A stretch of DNA of 5,652 nucleotides from an uncultured Actinomyces sp. (GTDB taxonomy: Bacteria; Actinomycetota; Actinomycetes; Actinomycetales; Actinomycetaceae). Positions 1 to 4,785 of the stretch are shown piece after piece (the first letter of the stretch is position 1; every line of letters starts with the position of its first letter). Made by a program: the position numbers and the translations under genes. The stretch lies in assembly GCA_937926415.1 (NCBI GenBank), contig CALBAF010000385.1:1-5652 (forward strand), in the 5' to 3' direction. The notes below the pieces were generated by a model. It was not told the DNA's origin and did not search any database. It worked only from the letters and a program-made list of their open reading frames with translations.

Positions 1-1
1 C

Positions 2-1255
2 ACGTCGATGAAGCAGGCGGGCGTCGTCGAGCACGTGTCTTCTGCGCAGGCCTCGGCCTCGGGTGAGCCCCGCCTGCGCGCGGCCACCGACCTGCCGGAC
101 GACTTCGCGCTCAACCAGCCGCTCTCCCCCTTCGTGCTGGCGGCCCTCGAGCTGTTGGACCCCGAGTCCCCGACCTTCGCCCTGGACGTCGTCTCGGTCA
201 TCGAGTCGGTCCTGGAGGATCCGCGCCCACTCCTGTTCGCACAGGAGAAGGCCGCGCGCGCCGAGGCCGTGGCCGCGATGAAGGCGCAGGGCATGGAGTA
301 CGACGAGCGCATGGCCGCCCTGGAGGAGGTCACGTGGCCACGTCCGCTGGCCGATCTGCTCGGGGACGCGTTCGCGGTATACCTGCACGCGAACCCGTGG
401 ATCGAGGATCAGGAAATTTCCCCGAAGTCGGTCGTGCGCGAGATGATCGAGAACGCGCTGACCTTCACGGGGATCGTTAGCCGCTACGACGTGGGCCGCT
501 CTGAGGGCATCGTGCTGCGCTACCTGACGGACGCGTACCGGGCGCTGCGCCAGATCGTGCCGGATGAGCTCATGACGGACGAGCTGCGTTCCATCATTGC
601 GTGGCTGTCGGCGCTGATCCGCGCGGTCGACTCCTCGCTGCTGGACGAGTGGGAGGCCATGTCCACGGGTCAGGCCCTCTCCCCCGCGTCCGAGGGCGAC
701 GGCACGGAGGGCGCCGAGCTCGCGTTTGGCGCGCGGGAGGACGGGACCGTTCCCTTCAGCGCGAACCGTCACGCGTTCCGCACGGCGATCCGCTCGGCCC
801 TGTTCGAGCGCGTGGAGGCGATGAGCCGCGACAACGTCGAGGCCTTGGCGCGACTGGACGAGACCTCGCGTACCCCCGTGGTAGCCCCGTGGGGCGAGGA
901 CGAGTGGGATGCGGTGCTCGAGCGCTACTGGGCGGAGCACGAGTGGATCGGCATTGACCAGCGGGCGCGCGCCCTGTCGCTGTGCTCCTTGAACGAGGCC
1001 CCGACCCGCGAGGACGTGCTGGAGTTGGCCCCCACTACGATTTCTTCCGATTTCGAGCGCACCCAGGCGGCGCGCATCGAAGCGATCGCGGACGCGGTCG
1101 ATCAGGCCAGCGCCGGCACGTTCTGGCTGGCGACGCAAACCCTGTTTGACCCGGAGGAGGACATGGACTGGCGCATCGTCGCCCTCGTGGATGTACCCGC
1201 CTCGGACGAGGCTGGAAGGGTTGCGCTGACGACAATCACCGTCGGGCCGCGGTAG
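2..1255 (+). CDS. DEAD/DEAH-box helicase, C-terminal DUF3516 region (5' partial)
   Basis: The frame is open from the left edge (codons ACG, TCG precede the first ATG at 8), so the ATG at 8 is internal and the true start lies outside the window. The visible ~417 residues match what I know of the DUF3516 C-terminal region of large actinobacterial Ski2/Mtr4-like helicases. Numbering from the ATG at 8: LSPFVLAALELLDPESPTFAL at 39-59, a YDERMAALEEVTWPRP stretch at 98-113, an SPKSVVREM helix at 138-146, and the SRYDVGRSEGIVLRYL motif at 158-173 leading into a helical domain ending at LLDEWEAM (211-218). The tail is an alpha/beta region rich in D and W (DPEEDMDWRIVALVDVPASD). The Walker A and DEAD motifs must lie upstream. 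Role: ATP-dependent RNA or nucleic-acid remodelling in the cytoplasm; the exact substrate is unknown. Codon use matches the neighbours. The stop TAG at 1253 lies inside the end of the convergent VOC gene. Family call is confident; function beyond helicase is not. Confidence 0.88.
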   Translation, partial: TSMKQAGVVEHVSSAQASASGEPRLRAATDLPDDFALNQPLSPFVLAALELLDPESPTFALDVVSVIESVLEDPRPLLFAQEKAARAEAVAAMKAQGMEYDERMAALEEVTWPRPLADLLGDAFAVYLHANPWIEDQEISPKSVVREMIENALTFTGIVSRYDVGRSEGIVLRYLTDAYRALRQIVPDELMTDELRSIIAWLSALIRAVDSSLLDEWEAMSTGQALSPASEGDGTEGAELAFGAREDGTVPFSANRHAFRTAIRSALFERVEAMSRDNVEALARLDETSRTPVVAPWGEDEWDAVLERYWAEHEWIGIDQRARALSLCSLNEAPTREDVLELAPTTISSDFERTQAARIEAIADAVDQASAGTFWLATQTLFDPEEDMDWRIVALVDVPASDEAGRVALTTITVGPR

Positions 1256-1706
1256 GGTTCGTCACCCCACCTTTAACGGGCGGGTGAAACAGCGGCCGCT
1301 CTCCGATCTCCTCCTGGAGGCGCACGAGATATCCGTCGGGGTCCTGGACGAGGAACTGCCGGACGCCGATCTCCACATCGCCCGCCCGGTACCACTTCTC
1401 TTCGGGTTCGACAAAGATCGGCCACTGCGCCTGCGTGAGGCGCTCCCACGCGACGTCCAGAGGTGCAACCTGGATCTCGAGGTTGATCCCGCGACCAAGT
1501 GGGGCCTCAAGCATGCCAGTCGCCCATGTCCTGCCTTGGTTGATCTGGTCGAGCATCAGGTGCGCGCTGCCTAAAACGAGGTATCCGAATCCCTCTTCCG
1601 GCCTTTCATACCGCAGGGAAAACCCGACGAGGTCGCACCAAAAACGGCGCGATGCCTCGTAATCGGTGACGGCAAGTTCAGGGACAAGCCCGGGCTCGTT
1701 GCTCAT
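1236..1706 (-). CDS. VOC-family bleomycin resistance-like protein
   Basis: A 156-residue protein, close to the usual length for the two-module beta-alpha-beta-beta-beta VOC fold. Module 1 contains VPELAVTDYEASRRFWCDLVGF (8-29, a strand followed by the typical YxxSxxFY-type helix) and GFGYLVLGSAHLMLDQ (39-54). Module 2 contains GRGINLEIQV (71-80), WPIFVEPEEKWYRAGDVE (95-112) and RQFLVQDPDGYLVRLQEEIG (116-135). The PEExWYR and QFLVQDPDGYL signatures are those of bleomycin-binding (BRP/Ble-like) proteins, which bind the drug as dimers without catalysis. Similar chromosomal proteins often have no proven resistance role, so drug binding here is inference. The ATG at 1706 has no well-spaced Shine-Dalgarno but sits 6 nt after a TAGAGT hexamer, suggesting a leaderless message. 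It lies 53 bp downstream of the membrane-protein gene, so read-through is also possible. Its stop region overlaps the convergent helicase end by 20 bp. Confidence 0.87.
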   Translation of the reverse strand: MSNEPGLVPELAVTDYEASRRFWCDLVGFSLRYERPEEGFGYLVLGSAHLMLDQINQGRTWATGMLEAPLGRGINLEIQVAPLDVAWERLTQAQWPIFVEPEEKWYRAGDVEIGVRQFLVQDPDGYLVRLQEEIGERPLFHPPVKGGVTNPTAARR

Positions 1707-1712
1707 GGCCTC

Positions 1713-1718
1713 ACTCTA
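1713..1718 (-). promoter_or_regulatory. Candidate -10 element for leaderless VOC gene
   Basis: TAGAGT on the minus strand (TANNNT pattern) ends exactly 6 nt before the ATG at 1706. That places the expected transcription start at or next to the A of ATG, the usual geometry of leaderless actinobacterial genes. A GACA-containing hexamer lies upstream, but at about 19 bp spacing, so the -35 is weak. The GAGG directly before the ATG is too close (2 nt) to be a good ribosome-binding site. Confidence 0.4.
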
Positions 1719-1759
1719 GCGGCCTCGGACGAGACCGTGTCCGGGAGGTGCACAGACCG

Positions 1760-2455
1760 TCAGCGCCGGGACGCCTTGCGGATCAGCCAGTCCGCGCCCG
1801 CGAAGAGCGCCATGAAGACCAGGGCGCCAATCAGGATCACCACGATGTTGATGGCGACCTGCACGTAACCGAGGCGCCACACGTTCACGAAGCCGTAGGG
1901 GTACTGGTGCGTGAAGGTGCCTCGCACGAGCGTGTACGCCACCCACGCGACCGGGATCAGCAGGGCGCGTCCCAGCGTCGCCCACGTGATGCCGCCGCGC
2001 GGTCCCGCGAGCGCGGCCGTCCCCACGAAGGCGGCGGGGACGAGGATGTGCTGTAGCGGGTTGGTGACGAGCGCGTAGCCGGAGAGGACCTCGTAGGGGC
2101 CGATGAGGGTCGCATAAACGATGGCGGTCACAGTGATCATCATGAGCGCGCACAGGTGTGTGGCCCTCCCCCATGCCCCGACGCGGCCTCGGCGCGCGAG
2201 GAGGGTCGAGATGATCGCGACCATGATGTTGGACAGCTCGGTGAAGTAGGACAGGCAATTGATGAGACGCTCGGGGGCGCCCGCCCAGCCGTGGGGAGCA
2301 CCCGCGAAGAGACCCTCCTCGACGTGGGTCGGCGCAGCGTAGCCATCAAAGGCCGTAATGATGAGGGTGGCGGCGACGCCAGCCCAGGCGAAGGCGGCGA
2401 CGACCCAGTAGGCGGCGCGCCCGCGGCGGCTTAGTTCAGTCATGTCAGTTGTCAT
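1760..2455 (-). CDS. Pr6Pr-type six-helix integral membrane protein
   Basis: A 231-residue hydrophobic protein with about six transmembrane segments, near residues 16-37, 64-86, 99-118, 134-149, 158-177 and 198-221. Conserved-looking family features are YFTELSNI (70-77, resembling the YFTxxSN motif of Pr6Pr/FAR-17a-AIG1-like membrane proteins), a histidine in NPLQHILVP (132-140) and YPYGFVNV (185-192, compare YPYxFxD/N in relatives). Some eukaryotic FAR-17a/AIG1-like relatives (AIG1/ADTRP) hydrolyse fatty-acid esters of hydroxy fatty acids in the membrane. For the bacterial group the activity is unknown to me. The start at 2455 is chosen because GAGGGAG lies 4 nt upstream; Met5 (2443) would be 16 nt away. 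The start overlaps the end of the small antitoxin-like ORF by 11 bp, so translation is probably coupled. The basic ends and loops (RRGR at 10-13, KASRR at the C-terminus) suit cytoplasmic termini. Confidence 0.8.
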   Translation of the reverse strand: MTTDMTELSRRGRAAYWVVAAFAWAGVAATLIITAFDGYAAPTHVEEGLFAGAPHGWAGAPERLINCLSYFTELSNIMVAIISTLLARRGRVGAWGRATHLCALMMITVTAIVYATLIGPYEVLSGYALVTNPLQHILVPAAFVGTAALAGPRGGITWATLGRALLIPVAWVAYTLVRGTFTHQYPYGFVNVWRLGYVQVAINIVVILIGALVFMALFAGADWLIRKASRR

Positions 2456-2600
2456 CGTTCTCCCTCAACGCCTCTGCCGCAGAGCCATAGCGCACAGCAG
2501 AAATACGCCCAGTAGCAATCTCGCGAGCCTCGCGCATGGCTGCCTCAGTCTCTTCGCTGTACCGCAGATCTTCAGACACGATCACAGTCTCCTCGTTCAT
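2445..2600 (-). CDS. Small ORF resembling RelB/DinJ antitoxin C-terminal half
   Basis: A 51-codon ORF from ATG at 2600 to TGA at 2445; I translated it by hand. Its core, YSEETEAAMREAREIATGRI (residues 14-33) followed by YGSAAEAL (38-45) and an acidic tail ENDDN, has the pattern of the toxin-wrapping C-terminal region of RelB/DinJ antitoxins (S-x-ET-x-AAM-x-EAR-x-I-x-x-G ... Y-x-S-x-x-E). The ribbon-helix-helix DNA-binding half (about 40-45 residues) that should precede it is absent, and an in-frame TGA lies three codons before the ATG. Ribosome-binding signal: only a weak GTGAG five nt upstream. A TACAAT hexamer sits about 32 nt upstream of the start. No RelE/YafQ-like toxin is visible. It could be a functional mini-antitoxin, a translational lead-in for the membrane protein, or a decaying remnant. 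Family assignment rests on pattern memory, not alignment. Confidence 0.55.
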   Translation of the reverse strand: MNEETVIVSEDLRYSEETEAAMREAREIATGRISAVRYGSAAEALRENDDN

Positions 2601-2631
2601 CCACTCTCACTTCACTCACCTGGGTGCACTC

Positions 2632-2637
2632 ATTGTA
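2632..2637 (-). promoter_or_regulatory. Candidate -10 for the small ORF / membrane-protein unit
   Basis: TACAAT on the minus strand is a 5/6 match to the TATAAT consensus, in a locally AT-richer stretch. A weak -35 (TTAGTG at about 16 bp spacing) lies upstream. The predicted start of transcription falls near 2625, giving a 5' leader of about 25 nt to the ATG at 2600. This would drive the 51-codon ORF and the overlapping membrane-protein gene. Confidence 0.4.
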
Positions 2638-2670
2638 CGTCGAGCGATCTACGCACTAATACGGACCGCG

Positions 2671-2788
2671 TCACGGCATCGGATCGGCACGAGTCATGGA
2701 CACGAGGTAGCGCTTCCCAGCAGGGTTCCTCAACAACGTCGCATGCAATTCATTATTCGGATCGGAGCGAAGAGCCCAGAAACCGCAT
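2671..2788 (-). pseudogene. Possible small gene in two frames (unrecognised)
   Basis: ATG at 2788 follows AAGGAGAGG, a strong Shine-Dalgarno, at 10 nt. Its frame gives only 11 residues (MRFLGSSLRSE) before TAA at 2753. The frame one base further along is open to TGA at 2671 and reads like protein: LRSDPNNELHATLLRNP, then AGKRYLVSMTRADPMP. Both frames spell LRS at the crossover (around 2761-2772), because of the local TCCGATCCG sequence. A one-base insertion, or a +1 frameshift, would join them into a protein of about 38 residues. I recognise no family. Alternatives: the 11-codon ORF is a leader peptide, or the second frame has its own non-ATG start (a GTG at 2814 is available but has no ribosome site), or this is chance. 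Low confidence. Confidence 0.25.
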
Positions 2789-2843
2789 GATTTGAATACC
2801 TCTCCTTCAAACACTGAAGGAACAGCCGGGGAATTGCATGCGA
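2739..2843. repeat. 13-bp perfect inverted repeat bounding a 79-bp segment
   Basis: TCGCATGCAATTC at 2739-2751 is the exact reverse complement of GAATTGCATGCGA at 2831-2843. The match stops at both ends, so the arms are 13 bp with no mismatches. The enclosed 79 bp is AT-richer than the genome and contains its own hairpin. I found no clear target-site duplication outside the arms. The arrangement could be the ends of a very small non-autonomous element (105 bp in total), two oppositely oriented sites for one DNA-binding protein, or the stem of a long RNA hairpin. Confidence 0.6.
2803..2821 (-). promoter_or_regulatory. Hairpin overlapping a strong ribosome-binding site
   Basis: A perfect 7-bp stem, TCCTTCA (5' arm on the minus strand) with TGAAGGA (3' arm), separated by 5 nt. 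The 3' arm supplies the AAGGA of the AAGGAGAGG ribosome-binding site that precedes the ATG at 2788. In RNA the 5' arm would compete with the ribosome for this site, a layout typical of translational control hairpins. Without folding energies this stays a candidate. Confidence 0.35.
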
Positions 2844-2965
2844 AATTTGGGGCGCGGGAGTATCAGCGGCTGAGATGAAGACGGAAGCAGCACGAGGCCG
2901 GGGCGGGCAAGAACATAGAGCGAGTGCCGTCCACACCAGCACGGGCTCGCCAGGGACGAGGCCGG

Positions 2966-3475
2966 TCAGACCTGGGCGAGGTCCGTGACCTCGGCGTCCG
3001 TGAGGTCGACGAGGTCGAGGGGGCTCAGTTCGACGCTGAGGCCTCGGCGCCCGCCCGAGACGATCATGGTCTCGTGATCCAGGCAGGAGGAGTCGATGAA
3101 CAGCCGGTGAGGCGTGGTCTGCCCGAGCGGGCTGATGCCGCCCACGACGTAGCCGGTGCGCCGCTGGGCGACGGCAGGGTCGGCCATGGCGGCACTCTTG
3201 GCACCTGCGGCCTTGGCGATCAGTTTCATGGACAGGTGAGCCAGCGCGGGCACGCAGCCGACGACGAACTCGCCGGTGGGCTCCAGGCGCACCATGAGCG
3301 TCTTGAAAGCTTGGGTGGGGTCAATCCCCAGTTTCTCGACGGTCTCCTCGCCGAACGCGCGGGCGGCCGGGTCGTGCTCGTACTCGTGAACGGTAAAAGC
3401 AACGCCGGCCGCCGTGAGCGCCTCGATGGCGCGGGTGGGGCCAGCGCCGTGATCCTTGCTGTGTTTACGAGCCAT
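2966..3475 (-). CDS. ybaK: YbaK/EbsC-family aminoacyl-tRNA deacylase
   Basis: A 169-residue protein, the normal size for stand-alone YbaK. These cytoplasmic enzymes hydrolyse Cys-tRNA(Pro) made in error by prolyl-tRNA synthetase; related members clear other mischarged tRNAs. Key features: RAIEALTAAGVAFTVHEYEHD (15-35, N-terminal helix and strand), FKTLMV (57-62) carrying the conserved lysine K58 at the position of the catalytic lysine of this fold, HLSMKLIAKAAGAKSAAMAD (80-99), YVVGGISPLG (109-118, the GG-I-SP substrate-loop motif), and SGGRRGLSVELSP (140-152). These are the YbaK rather than the ProX/INS signatures. The ATG at 3475 has only a weak GGGG-type ribosome site 2 nt upstream, and lies 19 bp after the yccF-like stop, so expression from the upstream gene is likely. 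The exact tRNA specificity cannot be read from sequence alone. Confidence 0.9.
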   Translation of the reverse strand: MARKHSKDHGAGPTRAIEALTAAGVAFTVHEYEHDPAARAFGEETVEKLGIDPTQAFKTLMVRLEPTGEFVVGCVPALAHLSMKLIAKAAGAKSAAMADPAVAQRRTGYVVGGISPLGQTTPHRLFIDSSCLDHETMIVSGGRRGLSVELSPLDLVDLTDAEVTDLAQV

Positions 3476-3494
3476 GACCCCAGTGTAGGACGCG

Positions 3495-3884
3495 TCAGAG
3501 GATGGACGCGGTCGGGTCGTCGATGACGGCCTTTCCGAAGGGGAAGCAGGTAATCGGGATCATCTTGAGGTTGGCGATGGCCAGCGGGATGCCGACAATC
3601 GTGACGGCCTGCGCGGCCGCGGTCGTGATGTGCCCGATGACGAGCCACAGGCCGGCGACCAGGAACCACACGATGTTCATGAGGGCAGAGCCAGCGCCCG
3701 CGTTCGGCTTGTCAATGACGCGCTTGCCGAAGGGCCACAGCACGTAGCCGGCGATGCGGAAGCAGGCCACGCCCGCGGGGATCGTCACGATGAAGATGCA
3801 GGCGAAGACACCCGCGAGGAGGTAGCCCAGGAAGAGCGGGAGCCCTCCAAAGAGGAACCAGATGATGTTGAGCAGGGTACGCAT
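3495..3884 (-). CDS. yccF: YccF-domain inner-membrane protein with two internal repeats
   Basis: A 129-residue membrane protein made of two YccF domains in tandem. The repeats align without gaps at exactly 64 residues: LNIIWFL (5-11) with MNIVWFL (69-75); TIPAGVACFRI (34-44) with GIPLAIANLKM (98-108); WPFGKRVID (50-58) with FPFGKAVID (114-122). Each repeat has hydrophobic segments around 5-35 and 69-100 and ends in the PFGK-x-VID motif, which probably lies at the membrane face. Double-domain architecture is usual for this family (E. coli YccF is slightly longer, about 148 residues). Function is unknown. The start at 3884 is supported by AAAGGA six nt upstream and by a TAGAAT hexamer about 27 nt upstream. 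It is the first gene of a likely two-gene unit with ybaK (19 bp gap) and diverges from yggS. Confidence 0.88.
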   Translation of the reverse strand: MRTLLNIIWFLFGGLPLFLGYLLAGVFACIFIVTIPAGVACFRIAGYVLWPFGKRVIDKPNAGAGSALMNIVWFLVAGLWLVIGHITTAAAQAVTIVGIPLAIANLKMIPITCFPFGKAVIDDPTASIL

Positions 3885-3911
3885 TGCGTGTCCTTTCCTT
3901 GATCTGTGAAC

Positions 3912-3917
3912 ATTCTA
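3912..3917 (-). promoter_or_regulatory. Candidate -10 for the yccF-ybaK unit
   Basis: TAGAAT on the minus strand is a 5/6 match to TATAAT and sits about 27 bp before the yccF start, leaving room for the AAGGAAAGGA ribosome site. The -35 is weak: CTGAAC at 17 bp spacing matches 3/6. Confidence 0.45.
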
Positions 3918-3943
3918 GTCTGCCACGACTCCTCGTTCAGATC

Positions 3944-3972
3944 CCCCTGAGTGACCCCTGATTGACCCCTGA
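3944..3972. repeat. Three CCCCTGA repeats at 11-bp pitch in divergent promoter region
   Basis: CCCCTGA occurs at 3944-3950, 3955-3961 and 3966-3972, each exactly 11 bp from the last. The second and third extend to TGACCCCTGA. One helical turn of spacing places the copies on one face of DNA. They lie between the putative -10 sites of the two divergent genes: just upstream of the yccF promoter and over the -35 area of yggS. This looks like an operator or activator array, or a short tandem duplication without function. Confidence 0.5.
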
Positions 3973-3987
3973 AAGTATCTCCGCGCG

Positions 3988-3993
3988 TACCAT
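3988..3993 (+). promoter_or_regulatory. Candidate -10 for leaderless yggS
   Basis: TACCAT ends 6 nt before the ATG at 4000, so transcription would begin at or next to the start codon. There is no purine-rich ribosome site upstream of 4000. A TTGACC hexamer at 3962-3967 is a 5/6 match to the -35 consensus, but the 20-bp spacing is long. Confidence 0.45.
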
Positions 3994-3999
3994 GAACCC

Positions 4000-4698
4000 A
4001 TGAGCATTCCCGAGGCCATCGCCGCTGCCCGCGACCGCATCGAACGCGCGACGTCCGCGTGTGGCCGCACCGATTCGGTGCACCTGGAGCTGGCAGTCAA
4101 GACGCGCACGCCCGAGGAATGCCGCACCGCCGCTGCTGCCCTGAGCGAGGCTGGCCTGCCGATCCTGCTTGGTCACAACCGCGTCCAGGAGGCGCGCGCG
4201 ACGGTGGATGCGATCCGTGAGGTGCCCGGCGCGCGCATCCACCTGATCGGGCCTCTTCAGTCCAACAAGATCAACCACGCGCTGGCCTGCGTGGACACGA
4301 TCGAGTCGCTGGCCTCCCCCGCCCTGGCCTCGAAAATCGACGCGCGCGCGACCGGCACGCTCCCCGTGTTCGTCGAGGTGAACGTCTCGGGCGAGGCCAC
4401 GAAGCACGGCTGCGCTCCCTCCGACGTCGCCGCACTGATCGACGCGGTCGAGGCCTCGACCCACCTGCAGCTCGCGGGTTTCATGACGGTGGGCCTGAAC
4501 TCCCCCGTCGAGGCCGACGTGCGCGCCGCGTACGCGCAGCTGCGCGGGATCAGGGACGAGGCCTCGGCGCGCCTGGGCGTCAACGAGTCCGACCTGGCAC
4601 TGTCGATGGGCATGAGCCGCGACCTGGAGTGGGCCATCGCCGAGGGGGCGACAATCGTGCGCGTGGGCACCGCGATCTTCGGGGAACGCCGCGCCTGA
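4000..4698 (+). CDS. yggS: YggS/PROSC-family pyridoxal phosphate homeostasis protein
   Basis: A 232-residue protein of normal family length, with the fold-type III (alanine-racemase-like) barrel but no racemase C-terminal domain. Family members bind PLP and buffer its free level in the cytoplasm, without a known catalytic activity. Motifs: LELAVKT (29-35) with K34 as the likely PLP lysine, GHNRVQEA (58-65), HLIGPLQSNK (81-90), VEVNVSGEATKHG (125-137), GFMTVG (160-165), LSMGMSRDLEWAI (201-213) and VRVGTAIFGER (220-230), the last two holding the phosphate-binding loops. GHNRVQEA replaces the commoner GENYVQE. The first residues match an actinobacterial sub-branch in my memory. The start at 4000 is supported by the leaderless promoter geometry; an out-of-frame ATG at 3992 gives only three codons. 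It is transcribed alone, diverging from yccF and converging on the lipoate ligase. Confidence 0.9.
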   Translation: MSIPEAIAAARDRIERATSACGRTDSVHLELAVKTRTPEECRTAAAALSEAGLPILLGHNRVQEARATVDAIREVPGARIHLIGPLQSNKINHALACVDTIESLASPALASKIDARATGTLPVFVEVNVSGEATKHGCAPSDVAALIDAVEASTHLQLAGFMTVGLNSPVEADVRAAYAQLRGIRDEASARLGVNESDLALSMGMSRDLEWAIAEGATIVRVGTAIFGERRA

Positions 4699-4731
4699 AA
4701 CCCCGAGGCGAGCACCCGCGGGAACGCGAAA

Positions 4732-4769
4732 GCCCGCCCCGGCCTCGTCGAAACGACGCCGAAGCGGGC
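4732..4769. terminator. Bidirectional terminator-like hairpin
   Basis: GCCCGC (4732-4737) pairs with GCGGGC (4764-4769), CGG (4740-4742) with CCG (4759-4761), and CGTCG (4746-4750) with CGACG (4754-4758) around an AAA loop. The only flaws are small internal mismatches. It lies in the 87-bp gap between two convergent genes, where termination is needed in both directions. The U-tract is poor: TTT on the minus side, none on the plus side, as is common in high-GC actinobacteria. Confidence 0.65.
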
Positions 4770-4785
4770 CACAAATACGGGACGC

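Larger units (their letters stand above)
2601..2965. other. Intergenic stretch with lower GC and no full-size gene
   Basis: Between the small antitoxin-like ORF and ybaK there are about 365 bp with no convincing full-length gene. By my count GC is about 54% over 2581-2880, lower than the neighbouring genes look. It holds a promoter-like hexamer, a 13-bp inverted repeat, a small hairpin and a possible broken small gene (listed separately). There is also a direct repeat ACGAGGCCGG at 2892-2901 and 2956-2965, which is minor in GC-rich DNA. No tRNA-like or transposase sequence was seen. The base composition and fragments suggest a former accessory insertion or decayed gene; this is inference. Confidence 0.6.

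Noticed and set aside
1263..1286. CACCC/GGGTG hairpin just after the helicase stop
   Set aside because: Only five pairs plus a loose inner part, no U-tract, and it lies in the coding 3' end of the VOC gene; too weak to call a terminator.
1726..1743. CGGAC/GTCCG hairpin between the membrane-protein and VOC genes
   Set aside because: Five-pair stem with an 8-nt loop and no T-tract; expected often in GC-rich DNA.
1716..2258. A 180-codon minus-strand frame inside the membrane-protein gene
   Set aside because: Composition is dominated by R, P, H and G; the overlapping frame has transmembrane helices, family motifs and a good ribosome site.
2442..2795. A 117-codon plus-strand ORF
   Set aside because: It runs antisense to the antitoxin-like ORF, has a S/H/R-rich composition, and lacks a ribosome site.
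2730..2942. A 70-codon minus-strand ORF in the gene-poor stretch
   Set aside because: Cysteine- and proline-rich low-information sequence, no ribosome site, and no family resemblance; another frame of the same stretch looks more protein-like.
2920..2950. GCGAG/CTCGC hairpin downstream of ybaK
   Set aside because: Five pairs plus a bulged three-pair extension and no U-run; may contribute to termination but not enough to annotate.
3937..4464. A 175-codon minus-strand frame antisense to yggS
   Set aside because: The opposite strand encodes all YggS motifs, and this frame shows no recognisable domain.
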